Assembly (NCBI RefSeq): GCF_900143565.1
Contig: NZ_FREX01000002.1
Span: forward strand, 783,156 to 847,155
Length of the DNA: 64,000 bases
From: Pseudovibrio sp. Alg231-02
GTDB taxonomy: Bacteria > Pseudomonadota > Alphaproteobacteria > Rhizobiales > Stappiaceae
Direction: 5' to 3'
Positions 17,118 through 26,031 of this stretch are shown piece by piece. The position numbers were made by a program, and so were the translations under genes. Under the pieces are notes generated by a model. It worked only from the letters and a program-made list of their open reading frames with translations, ran no database searches and was not told the DNA's origin. Position 1 is the first letter of the stretch. Each line of letters starts with the position of its first letter.

Positions 17118-17879
17118 TTAAATTTCTTCGCGCGCGAAGCCGTCATTCTTCCAGTAGTAGTATGGCACAGGGCCATCTGGAGAAAGATCCGGGTCTTTGG
17201 CAAGGCGATTTTCAAGATCTGTCAGGACAGCCAGAGTGATGCGTGGCAGGTCCAGCTCTTTGCACTGCTCAATTGGCAGCCACTGGAGCTCTTCCAGCTC
17301 TTCTGTTGGTCCAATGCCGGTTTCCAGCTTGTGCGCAATCTGGTCCGCCCATACAGCGAAGAAACGCGCATCAAAGCGACGGGTCCTGCCTGGCGGGGTG
17401 ATTGCACGGGCAACGTAGCGAAGTGGCTCAAGATCCGGCAGGATGCCCAGTTCGTCAAAAGCTTCAAAGCCTGGACCTGCTGGTTCGCTTGGGCCTTCGG
17501 TTTTGCGGCCAACAAACAGGCCTGCTTCCTCGTAGGTTTCGCGAATGGCAGCAATTGCCAATGCACGCAGGCGGCTTTCTGTCTTGATCTGCTTTTTGTC
17601 GTAGTTGAGCTTGGCGAGAACATCCGGATGATAGTCGCGTACATATCTGACGCGGCTGTCTTCAGAATCGACACGGCCACCCGGGAACACGAATTTGCCA
17701 GGCATGAATTTGTGCGCCATGTGGCGCTTGCCCATCAGCAGATGCAGGGAGCCATCGTCCTTACGATCCAGAATAAGCAGTGTGGAGGCGTCTTTTGGCC
17801 TCAAAGGCTGAGCGGCCGGGTTGTTGTTTTCTTCCGCTCGCTCAACTTTGACTTCTTTCGTCAGGTCTTCCGTGGACAT
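17118..17879 (-). CDS. Nudix hydrolase with split Nudix box (NUDT19-like)
   Basis: A 253-residue Nudix-fold hydrolase of nucleoside-diphosphate-linked compounds. The Nudix box is seen in two parts: GGRVDSE (the GX5E part) and RETYEEAGL (the REUXEEXGU part), but 39 residues rather than 7 lie between, an insertion of about 32. Such an interrupted box is known for the NUDT19/RNU-type clade, some of which act on CoA derivatives; that activity is an inference here. KFVFPGG precedes the box. The gene ends LPxx-type and is three bases from the DUF983 gene, so both are one transcription unit. Confidence 0.9.
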   Translation of the reverse strand: MSTEDLTKEVKVERAEENNNPAAQPLRPKDASTLLILDRKDDGSLHLLMGKRHMAHKFMPGKFVFPGGRVDSEDSRVRYVRDYHPDVLAKLNYDKKQIKTESRLRALAIAAIRETYEEAGLFVGRKTEGPSEPAGPGFEAFDELGILPDLEPLRYVARAITPPGRTRRFDARFFAVWADQIAHKLETGIGPTEELEELQWLPIEQCKELDLPRITLAVLTDLENRLAKDPDLSPDGPVPYYYWKNDGFAREEI

Positions 17880-17882
17880 TCC

Positions 17883-18299
17883 TTACCTCTGATTGGCGCG
17901 TGTTGGGCCAAAACTAGGTGCTTTGCCGGCAGTTGCAAAGCCATCCATACGTAGTGCCCATTGCAAACCAACCAAGGCGCCCTTGATTGGGCGCAGGAGA
18001 GACAGAGACATGATGATGGTTAAAGGCAGCCAGACGGCCATGTGGAGCCACATAGGCGGCACGTAGGCCATCTCTACCCACATGGCCAGCGCAACGACGA
18101 CGTGACCAACGATAAAGATTGTGAAATAGGGCGGAGCATCATCTGCGCGGTGGTGGTGAAGTTCTTCACCACAGTTGTCGCAGGACTGTTTCACGCTCAA
18201 GTAACCGTCGAAGACAGAGCCAATGCCACAGGAAGGGCATTTGCAGCGCATGCCACGCAGCACCGCTTCTCCGGTATTCCGATCTTGATGGGTATTCAT
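17883..18299 (-). CDS. DUF983 family membrane protein
   Basis: A 138-residue protein with an N-terminal zinc-ribbon-like segment (RCKCPSCGIGSVFDGYL and SCDNCGEELHHHRADDAPPYF) followed by two hydrophobic segments at about residues 60-105. This is the DUF983 layout, an alphaproteobacterial family of unknown function commonly found with a Nudix hydrolase and rnr, exactly as here. The four Cys in two CxxC pairs probably bind zinc on the cytoplasmic face. Only three bases separate it from the Nudix gene, so they are presumably cotranscribed. Upstream, 49 bases separate it from the rnr stop codon. Confidence 0.9.
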   Translation of the reverse strand: MNTHQDRNTGEAVLRGMRCKCPSCGIGSVFDGYLSVKQSCDNCGEELHHHRADDAPPYFTIFIVGHVVVALAMWVEMAYVPPMWLHMAVWLPLTIIMSLSLLRPIKGALVGLQWALRMDGFATAGKAPSFGPTRANQR

Positions 18300-18348
18300 T
18301 TATACCTGCCTTTTCCGTCCCGTAAATGCAGGGGAGCACACGTTCTTT

Positions 18349-20664
18349 TTATGTGCGCTTCCGCTTATTTCCGTTTTTTGACCGGCGTAAACCTTTTGGC
18401 TTGCTGTTGTTTCTTGCTTGCCAACCCTTGTGCTTAGCAACCCGTCCCGCTGCTTCGCCCTTGGATTTGCCTTTTGTGAGCATTTCAAACCGTAAAGAGC
18501 CCGCAAATGGGGCGGCTTCCACCAGTTTGACCTGCACTGCGTCACCAAGTTGGTAGGTTTCACCAGTTGCTCTGCCCAGAAGGGCATGAGCCGATTCTAC
18601 ATATTCGTAGTAATCCATACCAATGGTAGATGCAGGAATGAAGCCGTCTGCGCCATTTTGTAGCAGTTTGACGAACAGGCCAGATTTGGTCACTCCGGCA
18701 ATTCGTCCCGAAAATTCAGCCCCAATTCTTTCGCAGAGGTACAGGGCAATCAGTCGGTCAATGGTTTCGCGTTCAGCCAGCATCGCCCGTCGTTCTGCCG
18801 CAGAAATCTCTGCTGCGATGGCAGGTAGCTTCTCTTCGATGCCGTATGGCAAGCCATCATCCCCGAGGCCGAGTGCACGAATGAGTGCGCGGTGCACTAT
18901 CAAATCTGCATAGCGGCGAATAGGGGATGTGAAGTGTGCATAACGTCGGAGGTTCAAGCCGAAGTGTCCGATGTTCTCGGCGTTGTACTCCGCTTGTGCC
19001 TGCGAACGCAGCACGACCTCTGACACCATGGTTGCGCTTGCGGTGTCTTTGAACTTGTCGAGAATGTTGTTGAACACAGAAGGACGCAGGCCGCCAATGT
19101 GAGGCAGTTTGACGTCCAGCGTGGAGAGGAAATCTCTCAGATTCTCCAGCTTTTCCGGTGTCGACGCATCGTGCACACGATAGAGCAGGGCAGAGTTGCG
19201 TTTCTCAAGCTCTTCTGCGGCTGCGACGTTCGCCTGGATCATGCACTCTTCGATGAGTTTGTGCGCATCCAGACGGTCAGGGACGACGATCTGATCAACG
19301 GTGCCGTCTTCTTTGAGCAGAATACGACGCTCCGGGATGTCGAGTTCCAACGGCTGGCGTTTGTCTCGGCCACGCTTCAGGATCTCATAGGCAGCCCACA
19401 ATGGCTCAAGAACCGGTTCCAGCAGTGGGCCGGTTTTGTCGTCTGTCACGCCTTCAATGGCTTTTTGGGCCTGTTGATAGGAGAGCTTAGCCGCGCTGCG
19501 CATGATGACGCGATGGAACGAGTGGGATGTTTTCTTGCCGTTCTTGTCAAAGACCATCCGAGTTGCGATGGATGGGCGGTCTTCGTTCTCGCGCAAGGAG
19601 CATAGATTGTTAGAGATGCGCTCAGGCAGCATTGGGATCACGCGGTCAGGGAAATAGACCGAGTTGCCGCGCAGCAGTGCTTCCTTATCCATCGGGGAGC
19701 CCGGTGTGACATAGGCTGCGACGTCTGCAATTGCGACGTAAACGATGCAGCCGCCTTCGTTCTCCGGGCTGTTGTCCAGCTGAGCATAGACCGCGTCATC
19801 GTGGTCTTTTGCTGTCGCAGGGTCGATGGTGAGGAGCGGGATGTCACGCCAATCTTCACGGCCCTTGTGGCCAACAGGCTTGATGTTTTCCGATTCAGCA
19901 ATGACAGCTCCTGGGAACTCATTACGAATACCCTGTGTGTGCAATGCGATTTCGGAGACAGCCATTTCTGAGGTTGTGGATCCAAAGCGTTTGACGATGC
20001 GGCCACGCGGTGTGCCGTATCGTCCGACTTTGTGGACTTCGATCTTTACGAGGTCACCGTCTTCAGATTCCATCAGCTCGCGCGGATCCAGATCGACAGC
20101 GCGCTGCTTGCGGTCAACTGGTTCCAGAGTTGCCGCTTTGGTTGCCTTGTTGATGCGCAGGATGCCAAGGACGTCGGTGTCCTGGTTCTCCAGACGCTTC
20201 ATCACGCGCACGACGTGTTTGGCTTCGGGCGATCCATCCTGATCGTCTAGCAGTTTCACAAGGGCGCGGTCGCCGATGCCTGGGACGGGGTTGAATTTGT
20301 TTTTGTTCTTTTGCGACAAAACGAGGACGTTCGGTGGCTCTCCATGCTCTTCATCCCAGTTCATCGGGATGCCGAGGAGCTCACCGTCAGCAGTTCTGCT
20401 TGTGATTTTTACAACAAAGACAGGAGGAAGATCGCCTGGACGCAACATGCGTTTCCGGCGTTTTTCGAGATGACCGGCCTCGGTCAAATCTCTCAGCATT
20501 CGTTTGAGGGGGATGCGCGCGGCGCCGACGATACCAAAATGGCGGGCGATTTCGCGTTTACCAGCTTTGCCGGGATTGTCGGCAATAAACTTCAGAATGT
20601 CTTCGCGGGATGGCATTTCTGCCGGTCCCTTGTGTCTTTTTTCAGTGGCCTTTTTTCGGCTCAA
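18349..20664 (-). CDS. rnr: Ribonuclease R
   Basis: Processive 3'-5' exoribonuclease able to degrade structured RNA, including rRNA and mRNA decay intermediates. The 771-residue protein has an N-terminal helix-turn-helix-like segment (residues about 17-75), cold-shock domains, the RNB catalytic domain with the metal-binding DPATAKDHDDAVYA near residue 285, and a C-terminal S1 domain (AGVTKSGLFVKLLQNGADGF), ending in a Lys/Arg/Asn-rich tail that probably helps RNA binding. The start MSRKKATEKRHKG is typical of the family. It lies downstream of topA on the same strand (about 90 bases), a gene order conserved in Rhizobiales. Confidence 0.96.
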   Translation of the reverse strand: MSRKKATEKRHKGPAEMPSREDILKFIADNPGKAGKREIARHFGIVGAARIPLKRMLRDLTEAGHLEKRRKRMLRPGDLPPVFVVKITSRTADGELLGIPMNWDEEHGEPPNVLVLSQKNKNKFNPVPGIGDRALVKLLDDQDGSPEAKHVVRVMKRLENQDTDVLGILRINKATKAATLEPVDRKQRAVDLDPRELMESEDGDLVKIEVHKVGRYGTPRGRIVKRFGSTTSEMAVSEIALHTQGIRNEFPGAVIAESENIKPVGHKGREDWRDIPLLTIDPATAKDHDDAVYAQLDNSPENEGGCIVYVAIADVAAYVTPGSPMDKEALLRGNSVYFPDRVIPMLPERISNNLCSLRENEDRPSIATRMVFDKNGKKTSHSFHRVIMRSAAKLSYQQAQKAIEGVTDDKTGPLLEPVLEPLWAAYEILKRGRDKRQPLELDIPERRILLKEDGTVDQIVVPDRLDAHKLIEECMIQANVAAAEELEKRNSALLYRVHDASTPEKLENLRDFLSTLDVKLPHIGGLRPSVFNNILDKFKDTASATMVSEVVLRSQAQAEYNAENIGHFGLNLRRYAHFTSPIRRYADLIVHRALIRALGLGDDGLPYGIEEKLPAIAAEISAAERRAMLAERETIDRLIALYLCERIGAEFSGRIAGVTKSGLFVKLLQNGADGFIPASTIGMDYYEYVESAHALLGRATGETYQLGDAVQVKLVEAAPFAGSLRFEMLTKGKSKGEAAGRVAKHKGWQARNNSKPKGLRRSKNGNKRKRT

Positions 20665-20757
20665 TGTATCTCATCCAGTGCGGCTTTTATGCCGCGAAAA
20701 GGGGCTCCCGATAAACGGAAGCCCTTATGTTTCGTTGTCCGGAGAGTAACGGGGATC

Positions 20758-23553
20758 TTAATCCTTCTTCGCGTTGATCAGCTCGATTGCCTGTTCGCGG
20801 GTTACCGTCTCCGGGTCTGTTCCTTTTGGCAGGGAGGTGAACTCCTTGCCCCATTTGATCCGAACGCCGAGGCGGCCACTGTCGCGCAGCTCCATCGCTC
20901 CACCATCCGGATGATCGCCAAGTTCTTTCAGTGCCCCTTTGGGGGCTGCTTTCTTGGCCGTTGTTTTCTTTGCAGCTGCCTTTTTGGCAGGCGCTTTCTT
21001 CTTACCTTTTGTTGCTGCCTTGGCGTTTACAAGCTCTGTTGCCTGTTCCAGCGTGACAGCTTCTGGTGCAACGTCCTTTGGAAGGGTTGCGTTGATCTTT
21101 TCCCACTTCACGTAGGGGCCATAACGACCGCTGTATACGTTGATGGCGCCGCCATCGGGGTGGTCACCAAGTTCTTTGAGTGGTTTTGCGGCAGCTCCGC
21201 GGCCTCCGCCCTTGGCACGCTTTTCTGCCAAAAGGGTTACGGCGCGGTTGATGCCGACGGAGAAGACTTCGTCCGGGCTGTCCAGATTGGCATAGGTGCC
21301 ATCATGTAGCACGAACGGTCCAAAACGGCCCAGGCCTGCGGAAATGGTCTTGCCATCTTCTGGATGGGTGCCAACTTCGCGTGGCAAGGAAAGCAACTGA
21401 AGGGCTTTCTCCAGATCCAGATCGGCAGTGCTCCAGCCACGTGGCAGGGATGAGCGCTTTGGTTTAGCTTCTTCACCCAACTGTACATATGGGCCGAAAC
21501 GGCCTGTGCGCAAGGAGACTTCCAAACCGGTTTCCGGATCAATGCCCAAAACCTGAGGTCCGTCTGCTGCTGCACCCGCATCAGATGTGCCACCAGAGGT
21601 GAGCTGACGTGTATAATCACAATGTGGCGGATTTTCGTTTGGTTCTTTGCCGTCTTTCTTGTTTTTGTTGTAGTTGGAACAACCAACAAACGCGCCGAAT
21701 TTGGAGACTTTCAGTGACAAGCGACCGGTTTCACATTTCGGGCACTTGCGTGGATCAGAGCCATCTTCCTTGTCTGGGAAAACGTGTGCTTTGAGGGTTT
21801 CGTTCAGGGCATCCAACACTTCCGTGTTGGAGCGCTTAATCACCTCATCACAAATTTCGTGGAACGGGTTCCAGAAGTCACGCAAGACGGCCTTCCATTC
21901 CAGATCTCCAGCTGAGATCTTGTCGAGCTGGTCTTCAAGGCTTGCAGTGAAGTCATACTCCACGTAGCGATTGAAGAAGTCTTCAAGGAATGCAATTACT
22001 AGACGACCTTTGTCCTGTGGGATCAGGCGTTTCTTGTCCAGATCTACGTATTCGCGATCGCGCAGAGTTTGCAGCGTTGCGGCGTAGGTGGACGGGCGAC
22101 CAATCCCCAGCTCTTCCATCTTCTTCACCAGTGTTGCTTCGGTGAAGCGTGGTGGAGGTTCTGTGAAGTGTTGGTTGGCTTCAATGCCTTTACGACCGAG
22201 GCTGTCGCCCTTCGTCATTGGCGGCAGGCGTTTGCTTTCCTCGTCTTCCTCATCATCTTTACCTTCCTGATAAAGAGTGAGGAAGCCATCGAAACGGACA
22301 ACAGAGCCAGATGCGCGCAGGGCAGCTTTCTTGGCACCGTTTACAGCTTCGATGTCAACAGTTGTGCGCTCCAGGACAGCAGATTCCATCTGCGAGGCGA
22401 TGGTACGCTTCCAGACCAGCTCGTAAAGGCGTGCGCCGTCCTCGTCGAGGAACTTTGCCATGTCCCGTGGGTGACGGGACAAGTCAGTCGGGCGGATCGC
22501 TTCGTGCGCTTCCTGAGCGTTTTTGGCTTTGGATGTATATACCCGTGGCTTTTCAGGAACGTACTCGTCCCCATAACGGGAGCCGATGACGGCGCGCGCG
22601 CTTTGAATTGCTTCCGGAGCGATCTGCACACCATCGGTACGCATATAGGTGATCAAACCAGTGGTTTCACCGCCGATGTTAGCGCCTTCATAAAGCTTTT
22701 GCGCAACCTGCATGGTGCGTGCTGCTGCAAAGCCGAGCTTACGGGAAGCTTCCTGCTGAAGGGTAGAGGTGGTGAAGGGCGCATATGGATTGCGCCGTTG
22801 TGGCTTGCTCTCAACATTGCTGACAGAGAAGCTCGCACCTTCAAGCATCTGCTTGATTGCTGTGGCTTCCTGCTCGTTCTTAATGTCGAGGCGCGTAATC
22901 TTCTGACCGTCAAAATTGGTGATGCGTGCCTGAACCGGCGCGTTTTCCGGTGTGTTCAGGTTTGCTAGAATGGACCAGTATTCCTGAGAGAGGAACGTCT
23001 CGATCTCGTTCTCGCGCTGACACACAAGGCGCAGGGCAACGGATTGCACGCGGCCTGCAGAGCGGGCACCTGGCAATTTGCGCCACAGAACCGGAGAGAG
23101 CGTAAAGCCCACGAGGTAGTCGAGTGCGCGACGAGCTAGATAGGCGTCGACAAGCGGCACATCCAGTTCGCGCGGATTTTTCATTGCTTCCAGAATGGAA
23201 TTCTTGGTGATCGCGTTGAATACCACGCGCTCGACCTTCTTATCCTTCAGGACGCGTTTCTTTTTCAAAACTTCCAAGACGTGCCAAGAAATGGCCTCTC
23301 CTTCGCGGTCGGGGTCAGTTGCGAGAATAAGGCGGTCAGCCTCCTTCACCGCGTTGGCGATATCCGACAGGCGCTTTTGAGATTTGGAATCGACAGACCA
23401 AGACATGGCAAAGTCGTCGTCCGGCAGCACGGAGCCGTCCTTTGGAGGCAGATCGCGCACATGGCCGTAGGACGCCAGAACTATATAGTCCTTGCCCAGA
23501 TATTTATTGATGGTCTTGGCTTTCGCCGGTGATTCCACAATGACTACGTTCAT
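20758..23553 (-). CDS. topA: DNA topoisomerase I
   Basis: Type IA topoisomerase that relaxes negative supercoils. The 931-residue protein begins with the Toprim domain MNVVIVESPAKAKTINKYLG and ILATDPDREGEAISWH, has its active-site tyrosine in LITYMRTDG near residue 302, a zinc-finger-like CPKCETGRLSLKV...PHCDYTRQ near residue 603, and then four related C-terminal repeats (FGPYVQLGEE, FGPFVLHDGTY, YGPYVKWEKI, LGVRIKWGKEF). A Lys/Ala-rich linker of about 30 residues separates repeats three and four. The frame is open to 23655, but the family starts at ATG 23553 after AGGA. No sign of truncation. Confidence 0.97.
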   Translation of the reverse strand: MNVVIVESPAKAKTINKYLGKDYIVLASYGHVRDLPPKDGSVLPDDDFAMSWSVDSKSQKRLSDIANAVKEADRLILATDPDREGEAISWHVLEVLKKKRVLKDKKVERVVFNAITKNSILEAMKNPRELDVPLVDAYLARRALDYLVGFTLSPVLWRKLPGARSAGRVQSVALRLVCQRENEIETFLSQEYWSILANLNTPENAPVQARITNFDGQKITRLDIKNEQEATAIKQMLEGASFSVSNVESKPQRRNPYAPFTTSTLQQEASRKLGFAAARTMQVAQKLYEGANIGGETTGLITYMRTDGVQIAPEAIQSARAVIGSRYGDEYVPEKPRVYTSKAKNAQEAHEAIRPTDLSRHPRDMAKFLDEDGARLYELVWKRTIASQMESAVLERTTVDIEAVNGAKKAALRASGSVVRFDGFLTLYQEGKDDEEDEESKRLPPMTKGDSLGRKGIEANQHFTEPPPRFTEATLVKKMEELGIGRPSTYAATLQTLRDREYVDLDKKRLIPQDKGRLVIAFLEDFFNRYVEYDFTASLEDQLDKISAGDLEWKAVLRDFWNPFHEICDEVIKRSNTEVLDALNETLKAHVFPDKEDGSDPRKCPKCETGRLSLKVSKFGAFVGCSNYNKNKKDGKEPNENPPHCDYTRQLTSGGTSDAGAAADGPQVLGIDPETGLEVSLRTGRFGPYVQLGEEAKPKRSSLPRGWSTADLDLEKALQLLSLPREVGTHPEDGKTISAGLGRFGPFVLHDGTYANLDSPDEVFSVGINRAVTLLAEKRAKGGGRGAAAKPLKELGDHPDGGAINVYSGRYGPYVKWEKINATLPKDVAPEAVTLEQATELVNAKAATKGKKKAPAKKAAAKKTTAKKAAPKGALKELGDHPDGGAMELRDSGRLGVRIKWGKEFTSLPKGTDPETVTREQAIELINAKKD

Positions 23554-23845
23554 TGATTTCCTGGCTTTCGCGTAAATCTCGTCTTGGAATTGATAAATCA
23601 AAAACCGTTTTATGAGTCGAACCGACACAATCTCGGATGACTTCGCGGCTGTCAAATGGCCTTTTCAGATCAATTGGTCAAGAGCGGAAAAGCCACTCCC
23701 TTAATTTTCCTTGGGTCATATTTTGGTTGCGCTTGCTAATTTACGCAACCTAAGGTAATGGCTTTACTTGCTGTAACCCTCAGATTGCAAAGCGCTTTTT
23801 ACCATCTGAGGCTTGTGTCATGGTTGCATAAGAAGGTTAAAAAGC

Positions 23846-24076
23846 TTGCGTAATTACCCGTTGCCGAAAAATGACAGAACAATCGAAACACGTGACGTAG
23901 CAGAGTATTGCGCCAAAATGTGTCGTGAATTGAGTGACATGGCGAGATCGCAGAGGCTCGACCTGCTGAGGTACTTATTGCTTCTGGCTCAAAAAGAAGC
24001 GGAAGCTCAATCCGGTGGATTACCAGACCCTGTTGAGGTTGAGGACTTGGATCTGGAAAACAACGAAATCGACTAA
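23846..24076 (+). CDS. Conserved small alphaproteobacterial protein (about 76 aa)
   Basis: A short helical protein whose core, DRTIETRDVAEYCAKMCREL followed by SDMARSQRLDLLRYLLLLAQKEAE, resembles an uncharacterised small family common in Rhizobiales. Two cysteines lie four residues apart in the first helix. The start is uncertain: TTG 23846 has AGAAGG ten bases upstream; other TTG codons in frame are at 23813 and 23861. The end is acidic. It is divergent from topA; between them GGTTGCG (23725-23731) pairs with CGCAACC (23744-23750), a possible operator or leader hairpin. It converges with dprA, 12 bases away. Confidence 0.7.
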   Translation: MRNYPLPKNDRTIETRDVAEYCAKMCRELSDMARSQRLDLLRYLLLLAQKEAEAQSGGLPDPVEVEDLDLENNEID

Positions 24077-24088
24077 GACGCAAAATTG

Positions 24089-25282
24089 TCACGCTCTGTC
24101 AGAATGTATCAAAGAAAGCTTGTTGGGTTTGTGCCGCTCCAAGCGTCCGGCCAGTTCGATCTCCAGCAGGATGAGTTGAAGTGTCTGTAAGGTGACACCG
24201 GTAAATCGCAGGAGCTCATCCTGATCTATGGGTGTCTCACTCAGTGCATCGATGACGGCCTGTCTGTCCTGTTCTTTGGCATTGAGTGGGTTTGAGGTCT
24301 CGTCTGCATCTGCCTGCTCCAATGCTGGCCAGCTCATAGCAGGATCATCAATCCCCTGATGAAGTGGCAGGGACATAGAGATTTTGGGTTCCATGATCTC
24401 CAGAATATCGTCAGTCGATTGAATGAGCGCAGCGCCTTGCTGGATAAGTTTGTTGGCGCCGACTGACCGAGGATCCAATGGAGACCCAGGGACTGCCAAT
24501 ATCTCTCGGTTCTGTTCCAGTGCGTATCGGGCGGTGTGCAGAGATCCTGATTTTTCTGCGGCTTCAATTAAAATAACACCCAATGACATTCCCGAGATTA
24601 GGCGGTTGCGGCGGGGGAAATCCCGAGCTCTCGGGTTCCAGCCCATGGGCATTTCGCTGATGGCTGCTCCGTTGGCTGCGATCATCTTTGCAAAAAGTTC
24701 CGTATTCTCTTTGGGGTAGATGGTGTCTATGCCTCCGGCAAAAGCGGCGATGGTGCCAGATGTGAGAGCGGCCTGATGTGCTGCGCTGTCGATGCCCCGT
24801 GCCAGACCTGAGATGATGGTGAAGCCTTCTGCTGAAAGGTCTCCAGCCAGTTTTGTTGCAAACTTTGCTCCGGCGACTGAGCAATTGCGGGCGCCGATGA
24901 TCGCAAGCGTCTTTTGCGCGCCGGTGAGCTCTTGTTGCAACGGCTCTCTGGCTCGAACTGCGAGCAGGGGTGGCGGTGCATCAATGTGTCTGAGAAGGGG
25001 AGGATAGGCGGGCTCGCCCATGGCGACGAGGCGTGCGCCCATTTTATAGAGGGAAGCCAGTTCGGCTTCGGCTTTGTCCATAGAAAAAAGGCGATAAGTT
25101 TTCTTACCGCCTCTTCGGGATAACTCTGGTAGGGCATCAAGTGCCGCTTGTGCTGAGCCAAAATGGTTGAAAAGCTCCCGGAATGTTCTTGGCCCGACAT
25201 TCTCAGAGCGGATAAGGCGAAGCCACGCAAGCCGCTGGGTGTCACTTAGGTGTGGCGCCCGGCTTTTGGTGGCTGTCTTCAT
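24089..25282 (-). CDS. dprA: DNA-processing protein DprA
   Basis: Single-stranded DNA-binding RecA loader used in natural transformation. The 397-residue protein has an N-terminal helical region with helix-hairpin-like WLRLIRSENVGPRTFRELF, the Rossmann-like DprA core with IIGARNCSVAGAKFA and SGLARGIDSAAHQAAL, the FPRRNRLISGMS and AAEKSGSLHTARYALEQ motifs, and a C-terminal winged-helix domain (ETPIDQDELLRFTGV) present in proteobacterial forms. It ends RLERHKPNKLSLIH. It is five bases downstream of plsY, so the two are probably cotranscribed. DprA occurs in many non-competent alphaproteobacteria, so competence is not implied. Confidence 0.95.
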   Translation of the reverse strand: MKTATKSRAPHLSDTQRLAWLRLIRSENVGPRTFRELFNHFGSAQAALDALPELSRRGGKKTYRLFSMDKAEAELASLYKMGARLVAMGEPAYPPLLRHIDAPPPLLAVRAREPLQQELTGAQKTLAIIGARNCSVAGAKFATKLAGDLSAEGFTIISGLARGIDSAAHQAALTSGTIAAFAGGIDTIYPKENTELFAKMIAANGAAISEMPMGWNPRARDFPRRNRLISGMSLGVILIEAAEKSGSLHTARYALEQNREILAVPGSPLDPRSVGANKLIQQGAALIQSTDDILEIMEPKISMSLPLHQGIDDPAMSWPALEQADADETSNPLNAKEQDRQAVIDALSETPIDQDELLRFTGVTLQTLQLILLEIELAGRLERHKPNKLSLIHSDRA

Positions 25283-25287
25283 TTACA

Positions 25288-25905
25288 TCATCCCTTGGAA
25301 CCGATCTTGCTTTCCTTGCCTTTCAGCAGGCGGGCAATGTTCTCGTGATGTTTTGCCCATAGCAATATGCTGAGTAATCCCATCATTTGCGCAATTTGCC
25401 ACTGATCGAAAGCCAGCAGAATAAAGGGAGTGACAAGACTTGCGACCAGTGCTGACAGGGATGAGAACTTGGTGATGTAGGCCGTTGCAATCCAGATGGC
25501 GATGAAGATGACGCCTACTGGCCAGAAGATGCCGAGCAGGATGCCGATGTAAGTAGCAACACCTTTGCCGCCTTTGAACTTGAGCCAGACCGGGAAAAGG
25601 TGGCCAAGGAACGCGCCGAGACCTGCGATCAATGCTGCTTCACCGCCCATGTAAAGAGACACAAGTACGACAGCAGCAGTGCCTTTGAGCGCGTCACACA
25701 GCAGAGTGAGGGCTGCGAGTTTCTTGCTGCCAGTGCGCAGGACGTTGGTGGTGCCAATGTTGCCGGATCCGATGTTTCGGATATCGCCGTGACCTGCCAT
25801 TTTTGTAAAGAGCAGGCCAAACGGAATGGAGCCTAATAGGTAGCCAAAGGCCAATGCAGCCAGATAGTAGGGTAAATCAAGGGACCAGCTGATTGGATCA
25901 GGCAC
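25288..25905 (-). CDS. plsY: Glycerol-3-phosphate acyltransferase PlsY
   Basis: Integral membrane enzyme that transfers an acyl group from acyl-phosphate to glycerol-3-phosphate, the first step of phospholipid synthesis together with PlsX. The 205-residue protein has five or more membrane segments and the three PlsY motifs: [23 protein letters not shown] and FKGGKGVAT. The start is set at GTG 25905, seven bases after GGAG; the frame continues upward to 25962 but that part is made of a hairpin repeat. It precedes dprA by five bases. Assignment is firm. Confidence 0.95.
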   Translation of the reverse strand: MPDPISWSLDLPYYLAALAFGYLLGSIPFGLLFTKMAGHGDIRNIGSGNIGTTNVLRTGSKKLAALTLLCDALKGTAAVVLVSLYMGGEAALIAGLGAFLGHLFPVWLKFKGGKGVATYIGILLGIFWPVGVIFIAIWIATAYITKFSSLSALVASLVTPFILLAFDQWQIAQMMGLLSILLWAKHHENIARLLKGKESKIGSKG

Positions 25906-25928
25906 GGGTGTTCTCCAGTAGTTGAATA

Positions 25929-25972
25929 TTAAAGCAGTATGCCTGTCCTCGCGGATGAGCATACTGCTTTAA
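25929..25972. repeat. Hairpin repeat related to the 51.3-kb mosaic element
   Basis: TTAAAGCAGTATGC (25929-25942) pairs perfectly with GCATACTGCTTTAA (25959-25972) around a 16-base loop. The core AAAGCAGT/ACTGCTTT is shared with the second stem at 51365-51408, where the inner pairs differ but stay complementary. It lies between the plsY start and the pyrC' stop codon and could act as a terminator-like or mRNA-processing hairpin. Confidence 0.65.
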
Positions 25973-26031
25973 AACTTTATCGTATCGCGTGCATTGTGCC
26001 AAAGCCTTGTGGGCCGGTTCAGAGCTACACG

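Noticed and set aside
22069..22968. 299-codon plus-strand frame opposite topA
   Set aside because: Fully inside topA, Cys/Phe/Arg-rich with no family features.
25906..25962. Upstream extension of PlsY by 19 residues
   Set aside because: The extra residues are translated from the 25929-25972 hairpin repeat; GTG 25905 has a proper GGAG site.
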